DNA of 14,813 nt from Xanthobacteraceae bacterium. Its GTDB lineage: Bacteria; Pseudomonadota; Alphaproteobacteria; Rhizobiales; Xanthobacteraceae. The stretch covers positions 1 through 14,813 of the forward strand of contig JAICQA010000024.1 in the NCBI GenBank assembly GCA_025929595.1, written 5' to 3'. Below are positions 7,520-14,359 of the stretch, piece by piece. Numbering within the stretch: the stretch's first letter is position 1; every line of letters starts with the position of its first letter. Below the pieces are notes generated by a model, which had not been told where the DNA came from, did not search any database, and saw only the letters and a list, made by a program, of their open reading frames with translations. The translations under genes were made by a program, and so were the position numbers.

Positions 7520-8734
7520 CTATTTCGCCCAGAAGAGAAGGCGCTTGCCTTCCGGTTCGGCCTTGGCGGCCTTGGCGCGCTGTGGGAGGACGAGCTTCTT
7601 CATCTCGGCGGAAACGTTGTTGCCCGACTTGACCTCGTCGAGGGGAATGCCGCGGTCGATCGCTTCGCGCACGAGCCGGTAGTTGTTCGGCACGGTGCCG
7701 CAGAAGCCCGCGCCCAATGCCTGCTTGATGTCGGCGAGCCGCAGGCCCGGCGCAAACAGGCGCTGCTCGAAGCGGTTGACGATCACCAGCGGCTGCTGGT
7801 CGGGGCCGAGGCGCTCGCTGATCGCGCCCATGAGCTTCTTCGCATGACGCAGGCCAGGCACGGTCATTTCGCTGACGATGAAGAGCTTGTTCGAGCCGGT
7901 CAGCACGTTGTCGGTCCACGAGAACCAGGTGCGCGGCATGTCGATGACCACATAGTCGAAATGCGACGACACGAGATCGAGGAGACGCGTGACCATGCCC
8001 GGGTCGAAGGAGCGCATCTCCGCGGGGCGGTTCGGCGCCGCAATCAGCGAAAGACCGGAGGCATGCCGCGAGAGCATGACTTCCAGCAACTGGCGATCGA
8101 GCCGCTCCGGCCGCGGATCGATCTCGCTCAAATCAAGGCGCGGCTCGAGATCGAGATAGTCGGCGCAAGCGCCGTGCTGAAAATCGAGATCGACGAGGCA
8201 GGTCTTCACGCCGCCACGCGGGCCGCTGTTCAGCAGCGTCATCGCCGTCTGGATCGCCAGCGTCGTTACGCCGACACCGCCTGCGGCGGGAAGGAAAGTG
8301 AAAATCTCGGCTTCGCGCACTTCGTCGTCGGTCGGGCCCTGGGCCACGCGCGCGCAGGCGCGCACGACGTCGATGCCGTCCACCGGCTTCACCAGGAAGT
8401 CGGCGACGCGCATCTGTACGAGACCACGGCCGAGTTCGGCGTTGAAGCCTTCGGTCACGACGATGACCGGCGGCCAGCGGCCGATTCGGTTGGTGAGCCG
8501 CTGCAAGGCGGCGAGCTCGTCGGGATTGCCGGCGTCGAGATCGACGATGACGACCGAAGCGTCGGCAGGCGAGAAGCCGGACTCCTCGTTCAGCACGTTG
8601 CCCTTGACGATCGAGAGTTCGATCTTGCCGCTCGCTCCAAAGGTCGTGCGGAGCGACTGCTCCAACGCCTCGTCGGCGGTGAGCGCGATCACCCTGACCT
8701 TGGACGGGACGACGTTATCTTGGCGATCGAGCAT
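7520..8734 (-). CDS. cpaE: CpaE/TadZ pilus localisation protein (receiver-like + ParA/MinD-like ATPase domain)
   Basis: 404-aa protein expected to place the Tad machine at its cellular site. An N-terminal atypical receiver-like domain (about 12-130) keeps VVIVDLD (61-67) and the Lys116-Pro pair. A MinD/ParA-fold domain (about 142-385) follows. The deviant P-loop reads PAAGGVGVTT (149-158), so both lysines of the canonical KGGVGKTT are replaced (Ala151, Val156). CLVDLDFQHG (179-188) and VVIDMPRTWF match the other conserved ParA segments. TadZ/CpaE proteins are known for degenerate P-loops. The start is weakly supported: only AGAAG-like sequence precedes the ATG, and 53 bases separate it from the upstream lipoprotein gene. 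Identity follows from domain order and position before tadA. Confidence 0.9.
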   Translation of the reverse strand: MLDRQDNVVPSKVRVIALTADEALEQSLRTTFGASGKIELSIVKGNVLNEESGFSPADASVVIVDLDAGNPDELAALQRLTNRIGRWPPVIVVTEGFNAELGRGLVQMRVADFLVKPVDGIDVVRACARVAQGPTDDEVREAEIFTFLPAAGGVGVTTLAIQTAMTLLNSGPRGGVKTCLVDLDFQHGACADYLDLEPRLDLSEIDPRPERLDRQLLEVMLSRHASGLSLIAAPNRPAEMRSFDPGMVTRLLDLVSSHFDYVVIDMPRTWFSWTDNVLTGSNKLFIVSEMTVPGLRHAKKLMGAISERLGPDQQPLVIVNRFEQRLFAPGLRLADIKQALGAGFCGTVPNNYRLVREAIDRGIPLDEVKSGNNVSAEMKKLVLPQRAKAAKAEPEGKRLLFWAK

Positions 8735-8761
8735 CGATTGTGCTTCTGCTTGGCTGCCGGA

Positions 8762-8781
8762 CTCGCGCCCGGCCGCGCGGG
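8762..8781 (-). other. GC hairpin in the lipoprotein-cpaE gap
   Basis: CGCGC (8764-8768) and GCGCG (8775-8779) form a 5-bp stem around a six-base loop, just after the lipoprotein stop and before cpaE. With no T-run it is not a good terminator. It could mark an mRNA processing point within the operon. Weak evidence only. Confidence 0.25.
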
Positions 8782-8787
8782 ATTACG

Positions 8788-9126
8788 TTATTTGCCGGCT
8801 CCGGAGTCGCTGCCGCCGGATTTCTCCTGGAAGTCGACCGAACTCGTGCCCAGTCCTTTCGGTGGCGTGACCTTGCCGGTGCGATAGCGTTCGCCGGCCG
8901 CCTGCATGCGGTCGCCGTTGCCGGGGATGTCCCGGTTGCCGGCGACGCGCGGCCACGGATCGATGGTCTGCACCGCAATGTTCGTGGCGATGGCATCGCC
9001 CGCGTGGAAGCTGATGGTGTCGCGGCGATCGAGATAAAGGTCCGGTTCGGCGCAGCCACCCACAGCGGCGACGGCGCACAGCACAGGGCCCATCCAGGCC
9101 AGGCGCTTACTTGCTGACGACGACAT
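8788..9126 (-). CDS. Short Tad-operon lipoprotein in the CpaD position
   Basis: 112-aa predicted lipoprotein. Basic residues K7/R8 are followed by a hydrophobic segment (9-23) and a lipobox ending VGGC with Cys25. The mature part has DLYLDRRDTISFHAGDAIAT, then a short conserved-looking stretch TIDPWPRVAGNRDIPGNGDR and RYRTGKVTPP, and ends in a Gly/Ser-rich tail. CpaD proteins of Tad systems sit between the secretin gene and cpaE and are outer-membrane-associated. This one occupies that slot but is only about half the usual CpaD length. The ATG at 9126 lies 20 bases inside the 3' end of cpaC in another frame, implying translational coupling. A start at Met12 is possible but loses the basic n-region. 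Called a CpaD-like partner of the secretin by position and lipobox only. Confidence 0.72.
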   Translation of the reverse strand: MSSSASKRLAWMGPVLCAVAAVGGCAEPDLYLDRRDTISFHAGDAIATNIAVQTIDPWPRVAGNRDIPGNGDRMQAAGERYRTGKVTPPKGLGTSSVDFQEKSGGSDSGAGK

Positions 9127-10615
9127 TGAGAGGCTCCTTCCCGATCTGGTGACCGACCGAAATGACAGCCGCCGGCGGAAGATCCATCACGTGGCCGGTG
9201 AACGGCCGGCCGGTATCGAGTCCGCGCTCGATCTTGCGCAAGGCGCGCGCCATCTTCGGGTTGATTTCCTGGATGCCGTTGACGAACAGGTCGACGTCGT
9301 TCGGCGGCAGCGTATTGTCGAGCGGCGTGCGGACGAGATCGCCCGGCCGGCTCGGACGCACGATGCGCGGCGTCACGATGATGACGAGGTCGGTTTCCTT
9401 CTTCTGGTAAGCGGCGCTGCGGAACAGCGCGCCGAGGATTGGAATGTTGCCGATCCAGGGCAGCTGCGCCTGGCTCACTTCGTTCATGGACTGGAGGAGG
9501 CCGGCGATCGCGAAGCTCTGGCCGTTGCGCAGCTCAACCGTCGTGTTGGCGCGGCGCACGGTAAGGCTCGGAATCTCGAGGCCGCCGATACGGATGGAGT
9601 TCGTCGGATCGATCTGGCTGACTTCCGGTTCGATCTTGAGGTTGATCAGGCCACCCGCCATGACGGTCGGGGTAAAGGCCAGGCCGACACCGAACTTCTT
9701 GAACTCGATCGTGATCACGTTCGTCTGTTGCGCCACCGGGATCGGAAATTCGCCGCCGGCGAGGAAGTTCGCCGTGTCGCCGGACAGCGCCACAAGGTTC
9801 GGCTCGGCGAGCCGGCGGGCGACACCGCGCTCCTCGAGGCCGCGAATGATCGTCTCAGCGTCGACGCCGCCCGTGAGCAGGTTGCCGATCATGGTGCCGA
9901 AGGGAGCGTTCGGACCGAGAAGGCCCACGCCGGTGCTGAAATCGAAATTGCTGGTGACGACGTCCCAGTTGATCCCCAGTTCGCGGCCCGCGTTGCGAGA
10001 CGCCTCGACGAAGCGGACTTCGAGCAGTACCTGCTGCGGCTGGGTCACGCGAACCGAGTTGATGACTTCGGGGCCGAACTGCTTGGCGATCGTCACCGCC
10101 TTGTCGAGCGTCACGCCATCCGGCGCCGAGCCCGACAGGAGGATGCGGCCGTTGACCGACGAGACGCGGAAATTCGCGTGCGGGAACTGCGATGACAATT
10201 CTGCGGCGAGCTGCGAGGTGTCGTAGGCGACCTCGACATCAAACACGCCCACGAGCTCCTTGCCCTCGCCGTAGACCGTGATGCGCGTGGAGCCGATCTT
10301 CTTGCCGAGGATCGACACGGAGCGGTCGGTGAGCGGCAGGACGTCCGCGGTCGCCGGATCGGCAACGACGATATCCACAAAGGCGGTGTCGGTCCGCAGA
10401 ACCTCGGACTTGCCGAACGGCACCTTTACCGTCGGCGAAGCCTTGGTGAGTCCGAGCTGGACGACCTTCGGCGACTTGCCGTTGGCATTGGCCGGCGTGG
10501 CCGATGCCGCCAGCGACGCCGCCACAAGCGCGCCCGCCATCAAGAGGGCCGGCAGAGCCGCGCACCAACGCGCGGCCCAGCCAGCTCCCATCACCTGTCC
10601 CTTCGAATGATTCAC
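9107..10615 (-). CDS. cpaC: Tad pilus outer-membrane secretin CpaC/RcpA
   Basis: 502-aa secretin forming the outer-membrane channel for the Flp pilus. A long signal sequence has its hydrophobic core at about 17-38 and probable cleavage near ATPANA (39-44). The pilus-type N domain is at about 50-130 (VKVPFGKSEVLR, then DVLPLTDRSVSILGKKIGST), and a BON-like domain at about 133-192. The secretin domain is about 260-422, with VRRANTTVELRNGQSFAIAG (353-372), LPWIGNIPILGALFRS (385-400) and TDLVIIVTPRIVRP (408-421). The start is GTG at 10615, chosen because GGGGAGGG lies five bases upstream; the later ATG (Met9) has a weaker site. 42 bases separate it from cpaB. The family match is unambiguous. Confidence 0.96.
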   Translation of the reverse strand: MNHSKGQVMGAGWAARWCAALPALLMAGALVAASLAASATPANANGKSPKVVQLGLTKASPTVKVPFGKSEVLRTDTAFVDIVVADPATADVLPLTDRSVSILGKKIGSTRITVYGEGKELVGVFDVEVAYDTSQLAAELSSQFPHANFRVSSVNGRILLSGSAPDGVTLDKAVTIAKQFGPEVINSVRVTQPQQVLLEVRFVEASRNAGRELGINWDVVTSNFDFSTGVGLLGPNAPFGTMIGNLLTGGVDAETIIRGLEERGVARRLAEPNLVALSGDTANFLAGGEFPIPVAQQTNVITIEFKKFGVGLAFTPTVMAGGLINLKIEPEVSQIDPTNSIRIGGLEIPSLTVRRANTTVELRNGQSFAIAGLLQSMNEVSQAQLPWIGNIPILGALFRSAAYQKKETDLVIIVTPRIVRPSRPGDLVRTPLDNTLPPNDVDLFVNGIQEINPKMARALRKIERGLDTGRPFTGHVMDLPPAAVISVGHQIGKEPLNVVVSK

Positions 10616-10657
10616 GCTACCCTCCCCAAAACCTTTTTCGTCCCGATTCCCGTTCGC

Positions 10658-11530
10658 TTACGGCCGAGCATCCCCACGCTCCGCCGCATTCGCTTGCGCG
10701 CCGCCGAGCACCTCGACGGGCACGCTATATTCCGAGTTCTTATCCGCGCGCATGACGCGGATGGTGGTGAAGCTGCCGCGCGTCGCGGCGGGCTGGCTCG
10801 CGCCCCGAGTTCCAATATCGGTGATCGAGATGCGGCGGCTGGCTTCTTCCGCGACGTCGCCGGCGCGGCGCAGCATCAGCGAGAGATTTCCCGCGCTCGA
10901 AGCGAGCGCCAGCTTCTGCGCCGAAACCGTATCGACTTCCAGCGTCACGGCCTTGGCGACGGTCGGCTTCTCCGCGCGCGCGTCGGCGAGCTGATCGATG
11001 CCCAGCACCTTGATGTTCTGCAGCACAACGTCGGTCGTTCCGTTGTTGTCGGCGTTGCGGGTCATCAACACGTCGACACGGTCGCCCGGAAGAATGAAGC
11101 CGGCCACGCCATCCACGTCGTTCACGCGTACGGTGACGGCCTTCATGCCTTCCTCGATCAGCGCCGAAAGCGTGGCTTTCTGGCCGGGACCGGTAATCTT
11201 CGTGCTGACGATCGGTTCGTTCGCTTCCATCGACGCCAGCACGACGCGCTTTTCACCCTTGATTAGTTCTGCGATCGTGGCGAACGCGTTCTCGGGAATC
11301 GCCTCACCCGGCCACTGCACTTCGCGCAGCACCTGCGAGGTCAACGGGTTGCCAAACCGCAGCGGCGACTTCGCGACGACGATCGTGCGCGTCGAGACCG
11401 TCTTGGTCTGGGCCTGAAGACTCTTCATGCGCGCATCGGCCTGGCGGTTGAGCCAGCTCTGCGCCATGAACACCGACAGCACGCCGAAAACGACGGCGAC
11501 GGCGATCATCACGATCGTGCTTCCACGCAC
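10658..11530 (-). CDS. cpaB: Flp pilus assembly protein CpaB/RcpC
   Basis: 290-aa periplasmic/inner-membrane-anchored assembly protein of the Tad machine, thought to work with the secretin. One N-terminal membrane anchor lies at about 5-24. A SAF-type domain follows at about 47-113 (VVAKSPLRFGNPLTSQVLRE, then ALIEEGMKAVTVRV after it), then the RcpC core with VAGFILPGDRVDVLMTR (142-158) and LGIDQLAD. The start is GTG at 11530, preceded by GGGAGCGGGA; the alternative ATG at Met8 would cut into the membrane anchor. It is the first gene of the visible tad unit, so the operon promoter should be in the 276-bp gap upstream. Length and motifs fit the family. Confidence 0.93.
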   Translation of the reverse strand: MRGSTIVMIAVAVVFGVLSVFMAQSWLNRQADARMKSLQAQTKTVSTRTIVVAKSPLRFGNPLTSQVLREVQWPGEAIPENAFATIAELIKGEKRVVLASMEANEPIVSTKITGPGQKATLSALIEEGMKAVTVRVNDVDGVAGFILPGDRVDVLMTRNADNNGTTDVVLQNIKVLGIDQLADARAEKPTVAKAVTLEVDTVSAQKLALASSAGNLSLMLRRAGDVAEEASRRISITDIGTRGASQPAATRGSFTTIRVMRADKNSEYSVPVEVLGGAQANAAERGDARP

Positions 11531-11806
11531 TTTTCCCGCTCCCGCTAACCAATTCTTCGCTTGCAGAAGTAGCGGACAAGCCTTTTTGCGAGGTGTTGAA
11601 GTTCAATCGAATTGCGCCGATTTCGATTTCATGTTGAAAGGGCCGTGAAGTTCCATGCTTTCCAACTTCTTGCCCGAACCACTAAAAGCGTAGTTGCTGG
11701 ATTCGGCTGGTAAATGCGGCGCGACTTTTCCTGGTTGCGGAAACATGAATGGTCGGGCCGGCGACGCGATACCGGGCATCCCGGCGGCAAATTTGGGTGA
11801 AAATCG
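11531..11806. other. Divergent intergenic region between cpaB and the CMD-family gene; no gene seen
   Basis: 276 bases, locally more AT-rich than the flanking genes (about 11560-11720). It should carry the promoters of the tad operon (minus) and of the plus-strand pair. I could not find convincing -35/-10 pairs on either strand. A short hairpin CCGGG-CAT-CCCGG (11772-11784) lies about 22 bases before the ATG at 11807. Short open frames here show no Flp pilin signature (no Gly-Ala/Glu-Tyr prepilin motif followed by a hydrophobic helix), so no missed pilin gene is called. Confidence 0.6.
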
Positions 11807-12355
11807 ATGCCTCGTTTACCTGATCTCGCTCCAGAGAAGCTCTCTCCGGCACAGCGCAAAGTATATGACGCGATCGTCGCGGGTCCGCGCGGCGTGGTGC
11901 AAGGCCCGCTGAAGGTCTGGCTGAACAGCGCGGAGCTTGCGTCGCGTGCGCAGGAACTCGGTGCATTCTGTCGCTATCATACGAGCCTGCCGAAGCGACT
12001 TTCGGAACTCGCGATTCTGATCACCGGCGCGTATTGGAAGGCCGGGTTCGAATGGTTCGTGCACGCACCGGCGGGAATTTCCGCCGGACTTGATCCCTCG
12101 GCGGTCGAAGCCATCCGCGTCGGGCAGGAGCCGAAATTTTCCAAAGGCGATGAGGCCGCTCTTTACGCATTTACGCGCGAGTTGCTGGAGAAGCGGCGCG
12201 TGAGCGACGCCACATACAAGCGGGCGGTCGAAGAGCTCGGCGAACTTGGCGCGGTCGAGCTGGTCGGAATCCTCGGCTATTACGCCTTGATTTCGATGAC
12301 GATCGTTGCGTTCCAAGTGCCGTTGCCGGAGGGCGAGCCGGAGCCGTTTGCATAG
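11807..12355 (+). CDS. Carboxymuconolactone decarboxylase (CMD) family protein
   Basis: 182-aa all-helical protein of the CMD/AhpD superfamily. The CMD core is about 45-110, with LPKRLSELAILITGAYWKAG (61-80) followed by FEWFVHAPAGISAGL (81-95). It has the E-W-x-x-H pattern (Glu82, His86) of the CMD branch. The CxxC of peroxidatic AhpD proteins is absent (the only nearby Cys is Cys55), so a redox peroxidase role is unlikely. In the CMD branch, members decarboxylate 4-carboxymuconolactone in aromatic breakdown, but many homologues of this length have unknown substrates and no other protocatechuate gene is near. The start has a modest site (GGGTGA). It ends 15 bases before an oxidoreductase gene, so the two are likely co-transcribed. 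Confidence 0.82.
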   Translation: MPRLPDLAPEKLSPAQRKVYDAIVAGPRGVVQGPLKVWLNSAELASRAQELGAFCRYHTSLPKRLSELAILITGAYWKAGFEWFVHAPAGISAGLDPSAVEAIRVGQEPKFSKGDEAALYAFTRELLEKRRVSDATYKRAVEELGELGAVELVGILGYYALISMTIVAFQVPLPEGEPEPFA

Positions 12356-12370
12356 AGACGGGAGACGCGG

Positions 12371-13270
12371 ATGACGTCTGCGGGAAAAGGGGCCGTCGGA
12401 ATCGTCGGCCTGGGCATCATGGGCGGTGCAATCGCCCGCAATCTGCACGCCCGCGGCTGGCGGGTGTTTGGCTTCGACACGGATAAGGCGCGATGCGCTG
12501 AGTTGCGTGCCGCCGGCATCGAGATCGTCGCAAGCGCGCAAGATGCTGCCGCGCAGGCGCCCGTCGTGCTCGTCAGCCTGCCGCGCCCCGACGCACTTAT
12601 GTTAACCGCCAACGCAATTGCGGCGGCAAAACTGCCGCGACGGATCGTTGTCGAGCTCGGCACATTCTCGCTTGACGACAAATACGCGGCCGAGACGGTA
12701 CTGCGCGCTGCCGGGCACGTGTTGCTCGATTGTCCGATCAGCGGGACGGGCGCACAGGCGAAGACACGTGATCTTTCGATTTACGCGAGCGGCGACGCAA
12801 AGAGCATCGATGCGGCGCGCCCCCTGTTGCTCGATTTCGCGCGTGCGGTCTCCAACCTCGGCGCGTTCGGCAATGGCACGAAGATGAAATTCGTCGCCAA
12901 TCTGCTCGTGGCAATTCACAATGTGGCGTCTGCCGAGGCCTTCGCGCTGGGGATGAAGGCGGGCCTCGATCCGGCACAGATTCTCGAACTCGTGAAGTCG
13001 GGCGCCGGCAACTCGCGCGTGTTCGAGCTTCGCGGGCCGATGATGGCCGAGGGACGTTACGACGATGCCACGATGAAGATTTCGGTCTGGCAGAAGGACA
13101 TGGCGATCATTCGGGAATTCGCGCGGACAATCGGCTGCAAGGTTCCGCTCCTGGAGGCCACGGCGCCGGTTTACGACGCTGCGCTTGCGCGGGGTCTCGG
13201 CCAGCAGGACACGGCTGCCGTGAGCGTGGTGCTGGAGGCAATGGCCGGCATCGAGCGCAAACCCGCCTGA
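12371..13270 (+). CDS. NAD(P)-dependent beta-hydroxyacid dehydrogenase (3-hydroxyisobutyrate dehydrogenase family)
   Basis: 299-aa cytosolic oxidoreductase with the family's two-domain layout. The Rossmann domain starts with GIVGLGIMGGAIARNL (10-25), and Asp36 at the end of strand 2 favours NAD(H). The substrate motif DCPISGTGAQA is at 120-130. The catalytic segment GNGTKMKFVAN (167-177) carries Lys173 and Asn177 in the conserved Lys-x3-Asn spacing. The all-helical C-terminal domain follows. Substrates in this family include 3-hydroxyisobutyrate, tartronate semialdehyde and related 3-hydroxyacids; the exact one cannot be told. The ribosome site GGGAGACGCGG precedes ATG 12371. It is linked to the upstream CMD-family gene and followed, after a 210-bp leader, by ABC importer permeases, which suggests degradation of an imported acid. 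Confidence 0.88.
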   Translation: MTSAGKGAVGIVGLGIMGGAIARNLHARGWRVFGFDTDKARCAELRAAGIEIVASAQDAAAQAPVVLVSLPRPDALMLTANAIAAAKLPRRIVVELGTFSLDDKYAAETVLRAAGHVLLDCPISGTGAQAKTRDLSIYASGDAKSIDAARPLLLDFARAVSNLGAFGNGTKMKFVANLLVAIHNVASAEAFALGMKAGLDPAQILELVKSGAGNSRVFELRGPMMAEGRYDDATMKISVWQKDMAIIREFARTIGCKVPLLEATAPVYDAALARGLGQQDTAAVSVVLEAMAGIERKPA

Positions 13271-13480
13271 GCCAGACCGTCTCGCGAGCAAGCCGCCGTC
13301 CCAAGCCAGCGTGGGCAGCGCGGGATTGCGTGCGCAGCAAATGAAGACTAGTCACAAGGTCGTCATTCCTGCACACTGACGGCGGGCATGAACGAAGGGG
13401 CAACAAGCCCCAACAACGAGTAAGGCTGGGGACCGCAGGCGGCAGAGAGCGGTACCTGCGCGGGGAACGCAGGGGAAGGC
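13271..13480 (+). promoter_or_regulatory. Leader region of the liv-type permease genes with possible alternative hairpins
   Basis: 210 bases without a clear gene. CGCAGG occurs at 13434-13439 and 13468-13473, and CCTGCG at 13455-13460 can pair with either one. The downstream pairing (loop of 7) would cover part of the livH ribosome site AGGGGAAGG (13471-13479), while the upstream pairing (loop of 15) would free it. Further up, GGGGC/GCCCC (13397-13401 with 13407-13411, loop AACAA) can form, in competition with CCCCA/TGGGG (13408-13412 with 13427-13431). This could be a translational switch, but stems are short and no known riboswitch class is recognised. Confidence 0.4.
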
Positions 13481-14356
13481 ATGATTTTTTCGTACGACCT
13501 GCTGGTCAACGCCGTCATCGCGGGCGTGTTGCTGGGCGGCTTCTATGTCGCCGTGACGTTGGGCATTTCCATCGCCTTCGGCATTCTCGACATCGTCAAC
13601 ATCGCGCACGTTTCCTTCATCATTCTGGGCGCGTACATCGCGTATATTCTCAATTCGACTTACGGGCTCGACCCGATCCTCGCCAGCCTGCTGATGCTGC
13701 CAGTGTTCTATTGGCTGGGGACCGCGGTCTATCAGGTCTATTACCTGTCGTTTGAACGCCGCGGGCAGGAGGCGCTGCGCGGCCTCGCGTTCTTCTTCGG
13801 CCTGATGTTCGTCACAGAGGTCGGGCTGATCCTGGCCTTCGGCGTCGACTACCGCTACGTGCAGGCCGACTATGTGGGACCGAGCCTGCGCATCGGGGTC
13901 GCCGACTTTCCGTTCCGGATGCTGATCCCCTGTGTGCTGGCGCTGGCGATGTTCGGCATCCTGCAGCTTTTCCTGTCGAAGACCTTCACCGGCCGCGCCA
14001 TCATGGCTGTCTCGCAAGATGCCCTGGCGCTGAAGCTGATGGCGGTCGATCCGATCCGCATCAAGCGCATCGCGTTCGGCATTTCCATCGCAACGGCGGC
14101 CGTTGCCGGGGCTCTGCTCATCATCATCCATCCGGTCGAGCCCGGCATCGGCCGCGAATATATCGGGCGCGTGTTCGCGATCGCCGTGCTTGGCGGACTT
14201 GGCAGCCTGCCCGGCACCGTTCTCGGCGCGATGCTCCTCGGCATCATGGAAAGTTTCACCTCGACCTTTTACGGACCGTCCTGGGCACCCGCCGTGTCGT
14301 TCGGCTTCCTGCTGCTGGCGCTCGCGTTCCGTCCGCAGGGCATTCTGGGACGCTGA
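13481..14356 (+). CDS. Branched-chain amino acid-type ABC transporter permease, LivH family
   Basis: 291-aa polytopic inner-membrane permease of the HAAT (hydrophobic amino acid transport) ABC family, with about eight hydrophobic segments. Family features are the N-terminal GISIAFGILDIVNIAHVSF (28-46), the cytoplasmic ATPase-contact loop GRAIMAVSQDALALKLMAV (171-189) and the C-terminal GLGSLPGTVLGAMLLGIMES (239-258). The ATG at 13481 has a strong AGGGGAAGG site. It forms a heterodimer with the LivM-type protein encoded 3 bases downstream. HAAT permeases also move urea, amides and aromatic or dicarboxylic acids, so a leucine substrate should not be assumed. No periplasmic binding protein gene precedes it; that gene and the two ATPases may lie beyond the right edge. 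Confidence 0.92.
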   Translation: MIFSYDLLVNAVIAGVLLGGFYVAVTLGISIAFGILDIVNIAHVSFIILGAYIAYILNSTYGLDPILASLLMLPVFYWLGTAVYQVYYLSFERRGQEALRGLAFFFGLMFVTEVGLILAFGVDYRYVQADYVGPSLRIGVADFPFRMLIPCVLALAMFGILQLFLSKTFTGRAIMAVSQDALALKLMAVDPIRIKRIAFGISIATAAVAGALLIIIHPVEPGIGREYIGRVFAIAVLGGLGSLPGTVLGAMLLGIMESFTSTFYGPSWAPAVSFGFLLLALAFRPQGILGR

Positions 14357-14359
14357 GCC

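Noticed and set aside
10278..10610. Short open frames (both strands) inside cpaC
   Set aside because: Frames within a full-length secretin gene with conserved domains; no independent ribosome site or family match.
11531..11806. Sigma-54 or sigma-70 promoter for the tad operon
   Set aside because: No GG-N10-GC sigma-54 pattern and no credible -35/-10 pair could be placed at sensible spacing, so no promoter is called.
11629..11966. Short minus-strand frames upstream of cpaB as candidates for a missed Flp pilin
   Set aside because: No prepilin cleavage motif with Glu-Tyr and no hydrophobic helix; they run antisense into the CMD-family gene.
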